64,000 bases of DNA, from contig NZ_OY776223.1 of assembly GCF_963675395.1 (NCBI RefSeq), forward strand, positions 2,232,001 to 2,296,000, in the 5' to 3' direction. The position numbers and the translations under genes were made by a program. Shown one piece after another: positions 23,988 to 32,727 of the stretch. The DNA is from an uncultured Vibrio sp. Its GTDB lineage: Bacteria > Pseudomonadota > Gammaproteobacteria > Enterobacterales > Vibrionaceae. Numbering within the stretch: position 1 is the first letter of the stretch; every line of letters begins with the position of its first letter. The notes under the pieces are model-generated. The model made no database searches. It was not told the DNA's origin and saw only the letters and a program-made list of their open reading frames with translations.

Positions 23988-25109
23988 ATGCCGATCCAAA
24001 GCTTTATCCCCCCTCATCGTATCCTAATGGGACCTGGTCCTTCTGATATTTACCCGCAAGTACTACAAGCGCTAAGCCGTCCAACGGTTGGTCATCTGGA
24101 CCCTCTGTTTATTGCAATGATGGATGAGCTGAAACAACTGCTGAAATATGCTTTCCAGACAGAAAACGAGTTCACTATTGCCGTCTCTGCACCAGGGAGT
24201 GCAGGCATGGAAGCGTGCTTCGTTAACCTGATTGAAAAAGGCGATAAAGTCATCGTATGCCGAAATGGCGTTTTTGGTGAGCGCATGCGTGAAAACGTCG
24301 TACGCGCTGGTGGTGAAGTTGTTGTGGTTGATGATGAGTGGGGCACACCAGTCTCTGTCGGTAAAGTAGAACAAGCTCTGCAACAGCACCCTGATACAAA
24401 AGTTTTAGCGTTTGTTCATGCGGAAACCTCGACCGGTGCGGTCAGCGATGCTCAAGCTTTGGGTAAATTAGCCAAGCAGCACAATGTGCTATCTATTGTG
24501 GATGCGGTTACGTCATTAGGCGGGGTACCGTTAAAAGTAGATGAATGGCAATTGGATGCGGTGTACTCAGGCAGTCAAAAATGTTTGTCATGTGTACCTG
24601 GTTTGTCTCCGGTAACATTTTCTCAGGCCGCTATTGATAAAATTCAATCGAGAACAACACCAGTACAAAGCTGGTTTCTTGACCAAAGCCTAGTGCTTGG
24701 TTACTGGAGCGGAGAGGGTAAACGTAGCTACCATCATACCGCACCAGTGAATAGCCTGTATGCTTTGCATGAATCGTTATTGATTCTGCAAAATGAAGGC
24801 TTGGAAAATGCTTGGGCTCGTCACCAATTGATGCATGAGAAACTTAAGGACGGCCTACAAAAACTCGGTTTTGAATTCGTTGTAGAAGAAGCATATCGCT
24901 TACCTCAGTTAAATGCTGTTTATGTACCAGAAGGCATTGATGAAGCGAAGGTTCGATCTCACTTACTAGAAACCTATAACCTGGAAATTGGCGCTGGTCT
25001 TGGTGCGTTGGCAGGTAAAGCGTGGCGTATCGGCTTGATGGGTTACGCAGCTCGTCCAGAAAACGTTGCGTTGTGTTTGAAAGCACTGGAAGAGTCGCTG
25101 ACAGAGTAG
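23988..25109 (+). CDS. Class V aminotransferase (alanine-glyoxylate/serine type)
   Basis: A 373-residue fold-type I PLP enzyme of the alanine-glyoxylate / serine-pyruvate aminotransferase group. It has the family start GPGPSDIYPQVLQALSRPTVGHLDP, the cofactor Asp in SIVDAVTSLGG, and the Schiff-base Lys198 in GSQKCLS. The ATG at 23988 has AAGGAG at the right distance; the longer frame from 23946 has none. The substrate cannot be told from sequence: alanine-glyoxylate and serine-glyoxylate are the obvious candidates, and 2-aminoethylphosphonate transaminase is a relative but lacks the phn neighbours here. Single gene, ended by a strong hairpin. Confidence 0.85.
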   Translation: MPIQSFIPPHRILMGPGPSDIYPQVLQALSRPTVGHLDPLFIAMMDELKQLLKYAFQTENEFTIAVSAPGSAGMEACFVNLIEKGDKVIVCRNGVFGERMRENVVRAGGEVVVVDDEWGTPVSVGKVEQALQQHPDTKVLAFVHAETSTGAVSDAQALGKLAKQHNVLSIVDAVTSLGGVPLKVDEWQLDAVYSGSQKCLSCVPGLSPVTFSQAAIDKIQSRTTPVQSWFLDQSLVLGYWSGEGKRSYHHTAPVNSLYALHESLLILQNEGLENAWARHQLMHEKLKDGLQKLGFEFVVEEAYRLPQLNAVYVPEGIDEAKVRSHLLETYNLEIGAGLGALAGKAWRIGLMGYAARPENVALCLKALEESLTE

Positions 25110-25124
25110 CGACAGCTGAAGTGA

Positions 25125-25155
25125 AAAAAGCGAAGGTTATCCTTCGCTTTTTGGG
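25125..25155. terminator. Bidirectional terminator between aminotransferase and pglL
   Basis: A 12-bp perfect stem AAAAAGCGAAGG/CCTTCGCTTTTT (25125-25136 with 25141-25152), with T runs on both strands, between converging genes. Confidence 0.85.
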
Positions 25156-25160
25156 TTTAT

Positions 25161-26951
25161 TTACTGCTCACCGGACGGCACAGGTTCAGGTGACGCGGAT
25201 TGTGCTTGTGATGGTGGCTGGTAATTCACTTTACTGAAATCTATCCGGGGGAATAAAAATTGCGCCTCAGCACGAATTTGTTCCGCTTTACTGCTGTCGT
25301 TTAGCCCCTGATAAGCCAAGATCAAATTGTTATAGAAAGCCGGACGTGGCTTATCTTTAATGATGCTCAATGACCAGTCAATGTATGGCTGAATCAAGCT
25401 TGGATCTTGTTTATGTAAACCGATATTGAGGAAAGTGCTGTACACATCCCAGTCGAATCTATCTTTCCAAACCACTGGGTTACTGACCTGGTTAAGAATA
25501 TCTGGATTCATCGGGCGTGTAGTTTCAAATTTCGTCAATATGTAGTTGGTATGTAAGGCACTCACCATGTAGAACGTAAATACGGCAGGCAGAGCTAAAC
25601 TAACGATGCGCAGCAAACTTTTCGTGACTTTGGTAAAACCAACCTGACGATACCGCGCAACTCGCTGATCCACCCAATAAAGCAGGATGATAAAGATTAC
25701 CCAATGCACTAACGAGTGATAAAACGGGTATTCGAGTTGTGAATGTAGAGCCATGGGTATCAATAAAGCCAATAAAGCTAAACGTGTCCCGCGCTTGGCC
25801 TGATATATTCGGTATAGCACTAATATCATGGCTAACAAGATTCCTAGGACAGGCAACAATCCACCTTCCACGCCCCAATACAAAAGCTCATTGTGCGGGT
25901 GATCCATTGCGGGTAAGCCTGCAGGGTATTTCTCGTTTAACGCATGTTGGCGAGCGGTGTAAAGCATGTACACTGACTCAAACTTTCCGTAGCCATATCC
26001 GGTGAATGGTTTTTCAATCACCATATCTAAGGTTTGAGGGAAAGTGTAAGTACGAGGTGACTCCAGATTGACTTTTTCTGTTGCTAAACCGTTGCCTTGA
26101 GGAAATGCGATGTGCATGACCACGACGGATAACAACAGGCCCGTTACGAGAGAAATCACCCAATGAGAAAAGCGCCGCTTGGTATTGTAGCGGTACATGT
26201 AAGGGATAATCAGCAAGACTGCGAACAGAGCAGCTAACCAACCTGTTCGTGAAGCAAGAGCCACAATCAAAGGGATGGTTAAAACGGGTACGGCATAGAG
26301 TAAATAGACATCACTGAGCTTGCGATCGTACTTGTATGGTTGACGTGCCAGCAAGTAACTGGCAATGACTAAACCTGTTGCGAGAAAGCTGGCCATGACA
26401 TTGGGTTGCTGAAATATGCCATATGGACGGTTGGCGATGGTGTTGTAGCCGAAAGGGTTACCCGGTTGTAAGTAGAGATATTGTGTCAGACCGAAAATGG
26501 CTTCGATCACAACAGCCAACACGATAAACCACAAGATACGTTGCCGGTGCTTGTTACTGAAATGAAACTGTTGCAGGACAATGAAAAACAGCAGCCCGCT
26601 CCACAGGCCAATGAGTTTGTTGGCGGCTAAGTGACTATTCGCATTTGGATAAAAAATCGGAACGGTCATAATGATGACGCTGATAAACAAGCCGATAGTC
26701 AATTTTGAATATCTTAACGCTTGATTCCGGGCGAGTTGATAACAGCCAATTCCTAGCGCAAAGCTAAACGCTATCCAAGATGTCGCATTGAAGGATAGAG
26801 CCAACCCTGAGCCTCCTGGGTTTGGCATAAAAAAGTGCATTGCCAGCACAAACAGTACTGCCAAAGCGAGGAGAAACTTGCGATTGAGAGGAACCTGAAC
26901 TTTTCCTGGTGAAAGCCTTGTTCCACTTACATGTATAGTTGCCATAGACAT
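25161..26951 (-). CDS. pglL: PglL-type protein O-oligosaccharyltransferase (Wzy_C family)
   Basis: A 596-residue polytopic membrane protein with about 11 to 12 hydrophobic segments. It has the Wzy_C/O-antigen-ligase features: SRTGWLAALFAV (234-245), and a large periplasmic loop with MDHPHNELLYWGVEGG (His351, His353), the segment PglL enzymes need. A soluble C-terminal tail (about 475-596) matches the extra domain of PglL rather than WaaL ligases. PglL enzymes move a lipid-linked glycan onto Ser or Thr of periplasmic or pilin proteins. The position next to uvrA matches VC0393 of V. cholerae, which I recall as an active PglL when tested in E. coli. The target protein here is unknown; the pilins 15 kb away are candidates only. 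The start lacks a clear Shine-Dalgarno. Confidence 0.8.
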   Translation of the reverse strand: MSMATIHVSGTRLSPGKVQVPLNRKFLLALAVLFVLAMHFFMPNPGGSGLALSFNATSWIAFSFALGIGCYQLARNQALRYSKLTIGLFISVIIMTVPIFYPNANSHLAANKLIGLWSGLLFFIVLQQFHFSNKHRQRILWFIVLAVVIEAIFGLTQYLYLQPGNPFGYNTIANRPYGIFQQPNVMASFLATGLVIASYLLARQPYKYDRKLSDVYLLYAVPVLTIPLIVALASRTGWLAALFAVLLIIPYMYRYNTKRRFSHWVISLVTGLLLSVVVMHIAFPQGNGLATEKVNLESPRTYTFPQTLDMVIEKPFTGYGYGKFESVYMLYTARQHALNEKYPAGLPAMDHPHNELLYWGVEGGLLPVLGILLAMILVLYRIYQAKRGTRLALLALLIPMALHSQLEYPFYHSLVHWVIFIILLYWVDQRVARYRQVGFTKVTKSLLRIVSLALPAVFTFYMVSALHTNYILTKFETTRPMNPDILNQVSNPVVWKDRFDWDVYSTFLNIGLHKQDPSLIQPYIDWSLSIIKDKPRPAFYNNLILAYQGLNDSSKAEQIRAEAQFLFPRIDFSKVNYQPPSQAQSASPEPVPSGEQ

Positions 26952-26965
26952 TGCATTGTTTTGAA

Positions 26966-26993
26966 TGAAAAAAGACCAGCAATGCTGGTCTTT
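26966..26993 (-). terminator. uvrA terminator
   Basis: AAAGACCAGC (26971-26980) pairs with GCTGGTCTTT (26984-26993); the reverse strand continues into a run of T. It lies between the uvrA stop and the pglL start, so the two are separate units. Confidence 0.8.
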
Positions 26994-27011
26994 GTACTTT
27001 ACCTGTTTTTT

Positions 27012-29834
27012 TTATTTCAACATAGGACTAAGGAAGCGCGCTGTATGCGAACCTTCGACCAAGGACACATCTTCAGGTGTGCCTTGAGCAATGATCTCAC
27101 CTCCGCCTTGGCCACCTTCTGGACCCAAATCGATAACCCAGTCGGCTGTTTTTATTACGTCCAGATTGTGTTCGATGACGACGACGGTATTGCCATGATC
27201 ACGAAGGCGGTGCAGTACCGACAATAGTTGCTGGATATCATGGAAATGCAAACCTGTGGTTGGCTCATCCAAAATATAGAGCGTTTTACCAGTATCACGT
27301 TTGGATAGCTCTCTGGCCAATTTTACTCGTTGCGCTTCACCGCCAGACAGGGTTGTAGCTGCTTGACCAAGACGAATATACGATAAGCCAACATCCATTA
27401 AAGTTTGTAGTTTACGAGCAATGACCGGTACTGGTTCAAAAAACTCGCGCGCGTCTTCCACCGTCATCTCCAAAACTTCATCAATCGTTTTGCCTTTGTA
27501 GCGAACTTCCAAGGTTTCACGGTTGTATCGCTTGCCTTTACACACATCACAAGGAACATAGACGTCAGGCAGGAAGTGCATTTCGACCTTGATTACGCCA
27601 TCACCCTGACACGCCTCACAACGGCCACCTCGGACGTTAAAACTAAAACGTCCTGGTTTGTAACCACGAGAGCGCGACTCTTGCGTCCCGGCAAACAGTT
27701 CACGAATCGGAGTAAAGATGCCGGTATAAGTTGCAGGGTTTGAGCGAGGTGTGCGACCGATTGGACTTTGATCGATGTCGATGACTTTATCAAAATGCTC
27801 CAGACCTTTTATCGATTTGTAAGGCGATGGATGTGCAGTCGTTGCACCATTCAACTGGGTATGCGCAATCTTAAAGAAGGTATCATTAATCAGAGTCGAC
27901 TTACCTGAACCTGAAACGCCAGTAATACAACTAAACAGGCCAACAGGTACTGACAAATTGACGTTTTTCAGGTTATTACCGGTTGCACCGATAAGATCGA
28001 CGGTTTTCTTAGGATCGCGAGGGGTGCGCTCTTTTGGTACGGCAATTTCTTTTACACCACTCAGATACTGACCCGTTAATGAATTAGGATTAGCGATGAT
28101 CTCTGCCATTGTGCCTTCGGCTACGACATTGCCGCCATGAACACCTGCCCCAGGACCAATATCGATCACATGGTCAGCACAGCGAATCGCATCTTCATCG
28201 TGTTCCACAACTAACACGGTATTACCCAAATCGCGCAGGTGAGTCAGTGTTTTTAGCAGACGTTCATTGTCCCGCTGGTGGAGGCCAATAGAAGGCTCAT
28301 CGAGTACATACATCACCCCAACGAGCCCCGCACCAATTTGGCTCGCCAAGCGAATGCGCTGCGCTTCACCACCTGATAATGTTTCAGCACTACGGGATAA
28401 GTTAAGGTAATTCAGGCCAACATTGACTAAAAATTGCAGACGGTCATTAATTTCCTTCATCACCTTTTCGGCAATTTGTGCCCGCTGTCCTTCCAGTTTG
28501 AGCGTTTGGAAAAAGGTCAGGGCATCGGCAATGCTCAGCTCTACGATCTCAGGGAGTGTGGTATCAGCAATAAACACATTACGTGCTTCAAGGCGCAGGC
28601 GTGTACCGCCACAGCTTGAGCAAGACTTCGTCGAGATGTATTTGGCTAACTCTTCACGTACAGAGTTGGATTCTGTATCGCGATAGCGACGTTCGAGAGT
28701 ATTCAGAATGCCTTCAAATGGATGGCGTTTTACACGAATGTCACCACGGTCATTGATGTACTTAAACTCAATTTCCGTACGGCCAGATCCTTTTAAAATG
28801 ATGTCTTGCGTTTTCTTTGGCAGAGAATTAAATGGTGCATGTAGATCAAATCCATAGTGATCCGCTATCGAAGTAAGCATCTGGAAGTAGTAATAATTCT
28901 TTTGATCCCAACCGCGGATTGCGCCCTGTGCCAGACTCAATGAATCATCTTGAATCACTCGGCTTGGATCAAAATATTGTTGTACGCCCAAGCCATCACA
29001 AGTACCACAAGCCCCTGCTGGGTTATTGAATGAGAATAGTCTTGGCTCCAGCTCTTGCATACTGTAGCCACATTTAGGGCAAGCAAAGTTTGCCGAGAAG
29101 ATAATTTCTTCACCGTCACCATCCATTGGCGCCACAACAGCAATGCCGCCAGACAACTCCAGTGTGGTCTCGAACGATTCAGCTAAACGTTGCTGCAGAT
29201 CCGGGCGAACTTTAAAACGATCGACGACGACTTCGATGGTATGTTTTTTGTGTAATTCGAGTGTTGGAGGATCCGAAAGATCGCAAGTTTCACCGTCAAT
29301 TCGGGCACGGATAAAGCCCTGTGCAGCGAGGTTTTCTAATGTCTTTACGTGCTCACCTTTACGCTCTTTAACGATGGGTGCCAGTAGCATCATTTTACTG
29401 CCTTCAGGCAATTCCAATACTTTGTCCACCATTTGGCTGATGGTTTGTGCGGCAAGAGGTGTATGGTGGGTCGGACAGCGAGGTTCGCCGACACGTGCGT
29501 AAAGTAGGCGCAAGTAGTCATAGACTTCGGTGATCGTACCAACGGTTGAGCGTGGGTTATGAGATGTCGACTTCTGTTCGATAGAAATGGCAGGTGATAA
29601 GCCTTCAATATGATCGACATCGGGCTTTTCCATAAGAGACAAAAACTGACGCGCATAAGCCGAGAGAGACTCAACATAGCGTCGTTGACCTTCCGCATAT
29701 AACGTGTCGAAAGCGAGGGAAGACTTACCGGAGCCACTTAATCCAGTAATAACCGTCAGTTTATCGCGAGGGATAGTCAGGTTGATGTTTTTAAGGTTAT
29801 GGGTTCGGGCACCGCGAACTTCTATTTTATCCAT
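27012..29834 (-). CDS. uvrA: UvrABC system protein A
   Basis: Damage-recognition ATPase of nucleotide-excision repair. The 940-residue protein has the same length as the E. coli one. It shows two ABC-type ATPase halves: Walker [10 protein letters not shown] near residue 31 and GVSGSGKST near 640, LSGGEAQR twice, and zinc-finger cysteines [14 protein letters not shown]...ACGTCDG (about 253-280) and [16 protein letters not shown]...CDVCKGKRY (about 740-766). I start at 29834 ([16 protein letters not shown]), the family start; the frame upstream to 29867 is not conserved. An SOS-type operator lies upstream. In E. coli uvrA and ssb are divergent neighbours; here galU and qstR separate them. Confidence 0.97.
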   Translation of the reverse strand: MDKIEVRGARTHNLKNINLTIPRDKLTVITGLSGSGKSSLAFDTLYAEGQRRYVESLSAYARQFLSLMEKPDVDHIEGLSPAISIEQKSTSHNPRSTVGTITEVYDYLRLLYARVGEPRCPTHHTPLAAQTISQMVDKVLELPEGSKMMLLAPIVKERKGEHVKTLENLAAQGFIRARIDGETCDLSDPPTLELHKKHTIEVVVDRFKVRPDLQQRLAESFETTLELSGGIAVVAPMDGDGEEIIFSANFACPKCGYSMQELEPRLFSFNNPAGACGTCDGLGVQQYFDPSRVIQDDSLSLAQGAIRGWDQKNYYYFQMLTSIADHYGFDLHAPFNSLPKKTQDIILKGSGRTEIEFKYINDRGDIRVKRHPFEGILNTLERRYRDTESNSVREELAKYISTKSCSSCGGTRLRLEARNVFIADTTLPEIVELSIADALTFFQTLKLEGQRAQIAEKVMKEINDRLQFLVNVGLNYLNLSRSAETLSGGEAQRIRLASQIGAGLVGVMYVLDEPSIGLHQRDNERLLKTLTHLRDLGNTVLVVEHDEDAIRCADHVIDIGPGAGVHGGNVVAEGTMAEIIANPNSLTGQYLSGVKEIAVPKERTPRDPKKTVDLIGATGNNLKNVNLSVPVGLFSCITGVSGSGKSTLINDTFFKIAHTQLNGATTAHPSPYKSIKGLEHFDKVIDIDQSPIGRTPRSNPATYTGIFTPIRELFAGTQESRSRGYKPGRFSFNVRGGRCEACQGDGVIKVEMHFLPDVYVPCDVCKGKRYNRETLEVRYKGKTIDEVLEMTVEDAREFFEPVPVIARKLQTLMDVGLSYIRLGQAATTLSGGEAQRVKLARELSKRDTGKTLYILDEPTTGLHFHDIQQLLSVLHRLRDHGNTVVVIEHNLDVIKTADWVIDLGPEGGQGGGEIIAQGTPEDVSLVEGSHTARFLSPMLK

Positions 29835-29899
29835 CGTTTTTGCTCTATGTATAACCAAGTTGGGCAAGTATTACATAGTGTGAGAAATGTGCAAAGGAA

Positions 29900-29919
29900 T
29901 ACTGGACAAAAAAACAGTA
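29900..29919 (-). promoter_or_regulatory. LexA (SOS) box upstream of uvrA
   Basis: TACTGG-N8-ACAGTA over 20 bases matches the palindromic SOS box TACTGT-N8-ACAGTA with one substitution (G for T in one half site). It lies about 66 bases before the uvrA start, in the leader. Repression by LexA is expected from knowledge of uvrA in gammaproteobacteria. Confidence 0.65.
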
Positions 29920-29923
29920 AACA

Positions 29924-29948
29924 AAAGCCCAGCATTGAGCTGAGCTTT
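29924..29948 (-). terminator. galU terminator
   Basis: On the reverse strand AAAGCTCAGC (29948-29939) pairs with GCTGGGCTTT (29933-29924), with one U-G pair, and then runs into TTGTTT. It sits only five bases from the uvrA LexA box. Confidence 0.6.
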
Positions 29949-29982
29949 AACAACTAAAGAATAAACGCTAAGTTTGAAAAGC

Positions 29983-30855
29983 TTATGCTTCTCGTTGGGT
30001 TGCGTGCTTACCTAATTCAGACTTTTTTTCATCTTTTAGGTACAGGTTTTCGAAACAGTAATTTGTTGCCTCGATGTAACCTTCTACGCTACCGCAGTCA
30101 AATCGCTTACCTTTAAATTTGTATGCAAGAACACAGCCTGCTTTGGCTTGTTTTAGCAGAGCATCCGTAATCTGAATTTCACCACCTTTGCCAGGCTCGG
30201 TGTTTTCAATTAACTCGAAAATATCAGGAGTCAGGATGTAACGGCCGATGATGGCTAAATTACTTGGTGCGGTACCCTGTTCAGGCTTTTCTACCATGTC
30301 GTCAACACGGAAGATATTATCTTTAATCATTTCACCTGCGATAACGCCGTATTTATGAGTTTCTTCAACAGGGACTTCCTGTACCGCAACAATAGAGCAA
30401 CGGAACTGTTTAAACAGAGCAACCATTTGAGCAAGAACGCCTTCGTCTTCATTGACACAAAGGTCATCCGCCAAAACGACTGCAAATGGTTCATCACCAA
30501 CCAGTTCACGGCCGGTAAGGATAGCGTGTCCGAGACCTTTCATCTCTCTTTGACGAATATAGGTAAAGTTCGCTGACTCAATGATTTCGCGAATGTCCAC
30601 CAACAGCTCTTCTTTGTTAGTGCCGCTGATTTGATGCTCAAGCTCGTAGTTTTTATCAAAGTGATCCATGATTGAGTGTTTACCGCGACCAGTCACAATG
30701 CACATGCCATTCATTCCAGCTTGGATTGCTTCTTCGACGCCATATTCAATCAATGGCTTGTTCACTACTGGCATCATCTCTTTTGGCATTGACTTGGTCG
30801 CAGGTAGGAAGCGCGTACCATAGCCTGCAGCAGGGAACAGACATTTTTTAATCAT
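29983..30855 (-). CDS. galU: UTP-glucose-1-phosphate uridylyltransferase
   Basis: Makes UDP-glucose for lipopolysaccharide, capsule and galactose metabolism. The 290-residue protein has the nucleotidyltransferase start KKCLFPAAGYGTRFLPATKSMPKEM and the catalytic VVLADDLC segment. The ATG at 30855 has AAGGA ten bases upstream, and the length fits the bacterial family; a longer frame to 30900 is unlikely. Followed leftward by a terminator. Confidence 0.95.
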   Translation of the reverse strand: MIKKCLFPAAGYGTRFLPATKSMPKEMMPVVNKPLIEYGVEEAIQAGMNGMCIVTGRGKHSIMDHFDKNYELEHQISGTNKEELLVDIREIIESANFTYIRQREMKGLGHAILTGRELVGDEPFAVVLADDLCVNEDEGVLAQMVALFKQFRCSIVAVQEVPVEETHKYGVIAGEMIKDNIFRVDDMVEKPEQGTAPSNLAIIGRYILTPDIFELIENTEPGKGGEIQITDALLKQAKAGCVLAYKFKGKRFDCGSVEGYIEATNYCFENLYLKDEKKSELGKHATQREA

Positions 30856-31034
30856 TGGGGGGATTTCCTTTCTCGTCATTATCTTCAAGAATTTGCGCAT
30901 AACTTTAACACGAGAGTTATGTCTTAATCATGAATAAAGTAGGAAAAAATGTGAGGCAGAGACCGGAAAAAGCATGAGCGGTTCGAACTGAGTGTTAGAG
31001 CCGCATTAACTTAGTTAACGGTAAGTTACGCTAA

Positions 31035-31679
31035 TTAAGACATCAGATTCTGATCTGCCCAAGCAATGGCTTGTACGCGATTCTTCACAGAGAGTTTTTT
31101 AAATATTTGGTACAGATGAGATTTAATCGTAAACTCGCTAACAAACAACTCTTCTGCCATTCGGCTATTCGATGCACCATTCTGAAGACAACGCAACACT
31201 TGTAGTTCTCTAATGGTAAGGTCCACGGTCGCGGGCGCAGTATGAGTATTGATGACATTGCGGTAATAGTGAAGAAGTTGACTGGACACATTTCGTGGTA
31301 ACCAATTTTGACCGTTAATGATGCCCTTTAACCCTTCACCGACTCGCTCTAGAGATTCCTCGGCATAGAATACGCCTTTGAGCTGGCCGAAAGAGAGCAG
31401 CTCATCAGTCGTCAAACGCTTAGGGACATTAAAAACCACCGTCTCAAAGTTTTTCCACATCAGTGGTAAATTCTTAATCGATTGAACAAGTGACTTATGT
31501 TCACTGAAATCGATGAGCAAGATTTTATTACGATGTTTCGGTTTCGCTTCCATTAAAGCATCCGTCGAGATAACCGGGATATCTAGCTCGATGTACTTTT
31601 CCAGCGCCGATACCTTTTGCGGGGCATTCTCTTCCAGACTGATCAGAAATAGCTTTCTGGCATAAGCCGACTTTTTCAT
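31035..31679 (-). CDS. qstR: LuxR-family competence regulator QstR
   Basis: A 214-residue transcription factor with a C-terminal LuxR helix-turn-helix (about 148-210, DLTIRELQVLRCLQNGASNS then MAEELFVSEFTIKSHLYQIF) and an N-terminal half that lacks an obvious phosphorylation or autoinducer domain. Size, architecture and position between galU and ssb match QstR (VC0396) of V. cholerae. There it is made when TfoX (chitin) and HapR (quorum sensing) are active, and it switches on DNA-uptake genes such as comEA and comM, and type VI secretion. The naming depends on synteny as much as on sequence. No TfoX/CRP-S site was identified in the upstream 31680-31956. Confidence 0.8.
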   Translation of the reverse strand: MKKSAYARKLFLISLEENAPQKVSALEKYIELDIPVISTDALMEAKPKHRNKILLIDFSEHKSLVQSIKNLPLMWKNFETVVFNVPKRLTTDELLSFGQLKGVFYAEESLERVGEGLKGIINGQNWLPRNVSSQLLHYYRNVINTHTAPATVDLTIRELQVLRCLQNGASNSRMAEELFVSEFTIKSHLYQIFKKLSVKNRVQAIAWADQNLMS

Positions 31680-31884
31680 GAGGTCAAATCTCCCAATATT
31701 CAGAGGAGGTAGTACGTTGGCATCAAAGAAGCGTCAGAGCCATATGCTTGGTGAATAAATGCGTTCAGATTCAAAGGTTCACGTCGCGATGTCTGCAACG
31801 TAAATTAAAAATGTTACCTGTGATCATTGAATAGAGTTTTTGGTTCTAGATAAGCGCCAGATAGAACACAATAGTATTAGACTT

Positions 31885-31914
31885 TAACCAAGTCATTAAA
31901 GCGTGTTATTCTAA
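31885..31914 (+). promoter_or_regulatory. Possible ssb promoter
   Basis: TTTAAC (31885-31890) and TATTCT (31909-31914), spaced 18 bases, lie about 45 bases before the ssb ATG. The match is weak. The 277-bp qstR-ssb gap shows no ORF and no CTGT-N8-ACAG SOS box. Confidence 0.3.
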
Positions 31915-31956
31915 TGCGCTAAAATTTTAACTACCCAGAGTCAAACGGAGCACATC

Positions 31957-32496
31957 ATGGCCAGCCGTGGAATTAACAAAGTTATTTTGGTGGGGAATCT
32001 AGGCAACGACCCTGAAATTCGCTACATGCCGAATGGTGGTGCAGTAGCAAACATTACTATTGCGACCTCTGATTCATGGCGTGATAAAGCGACTGGCGAA
32101 CAGCGCGAAAAAACGGAATGGCACCGCGTAGTGCTGTTTGGCAAACTTGCGGAAGTTGCTGGCGAATACCTACGCAAAGGCTCACAAGTTTACGTTGAAG
32201 GCCAACTTCAAACGCGTAAATGGCAAGACCAAAACGGTCAAGACCGTTACTCAACAGAGGTTGTTGTTCAGGGCTTCAACGGTGTCATGCAGATGCTTGG
32301 TGGCCGAGCTCAAGGTGGCGCACCAGCAATGGGTGGTCAACCGTCACAGCAAGGTGGTTGGGGTCAGCCTCAGCAACCAGCGCAACCGCAATACAATGCG
32401 CCTCAGCAACAGGCTCCAAAGCAATCGGCTCCACAGCAGCCTCAGCAGCAGTACAATGAGCCGCCAATGGATTTTGACGACGATATTCCGTTCTGA
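31957..32496 (+). CDS. ssb: Single-stranded DNA-binding protein
   Basis: A 179-residue SSB. The N-terminal OB fold ([25 protein letters not shown]..., about 1-112) is followed by a Gln/Pro/Gly-rich disordered linker (about 113-165) and the acidic tip DFDDDIPF, which recruits partner proteins. The ATG has CGGAG at proper spacing. The Q-rich linker is at the long end for the family. Confidence 0.97.
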   Translation: MASRGINKVILVGNLGNDPEIRYMPNGGAVANITIATSDSWRDKATGEQREKTEWHRVVLFGKLAEVAGEYLRKGSQVYVEGQLQTRKWQDQNGQDRYSTEVVVQGFNGVMQMLGGRAQGGAPAMGGQPSQQGGWGQPQQPAQPQYNAPQQQAPKQSAPQQPQQQYNEPPMDFDDDIPF

Positions 32497-32521
32497 TCCT
32501 TATTGCACTGGAATCTCAAAG

Positions 32522-32545
32522 GCCGCGAATATCGCGGCTTTTTTA
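32522..32545 (+). terminator. ssb terminator
   Basis: GCCGCGA (32522-32528) pairs with TCGCGGC (32532-32538) around a 3-base loop, followed by a run of seven T. Confidence 0.85.
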
Positions 32546-32727
32546 TTATCTGTGTCCCATACTGAGTTGTATTGGATGCGATTAAATGATTGCATTACCT
32601 GCCGTTTACTACACGGTAACGGTAAAGACATTATGCCTCCCACAATTAAACTAATACGATTGTTTATTAAATATCAATCAAGTATAAGTATTTCAATAAG
32701 GTATATAGTGAATAGAAAAGGAATTCG

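Noticed and set aside
31680..31956. SOS box shared by ssb
   Set aside because: CTGTGATC is present, but no ACAG half site follows at the required spacing.
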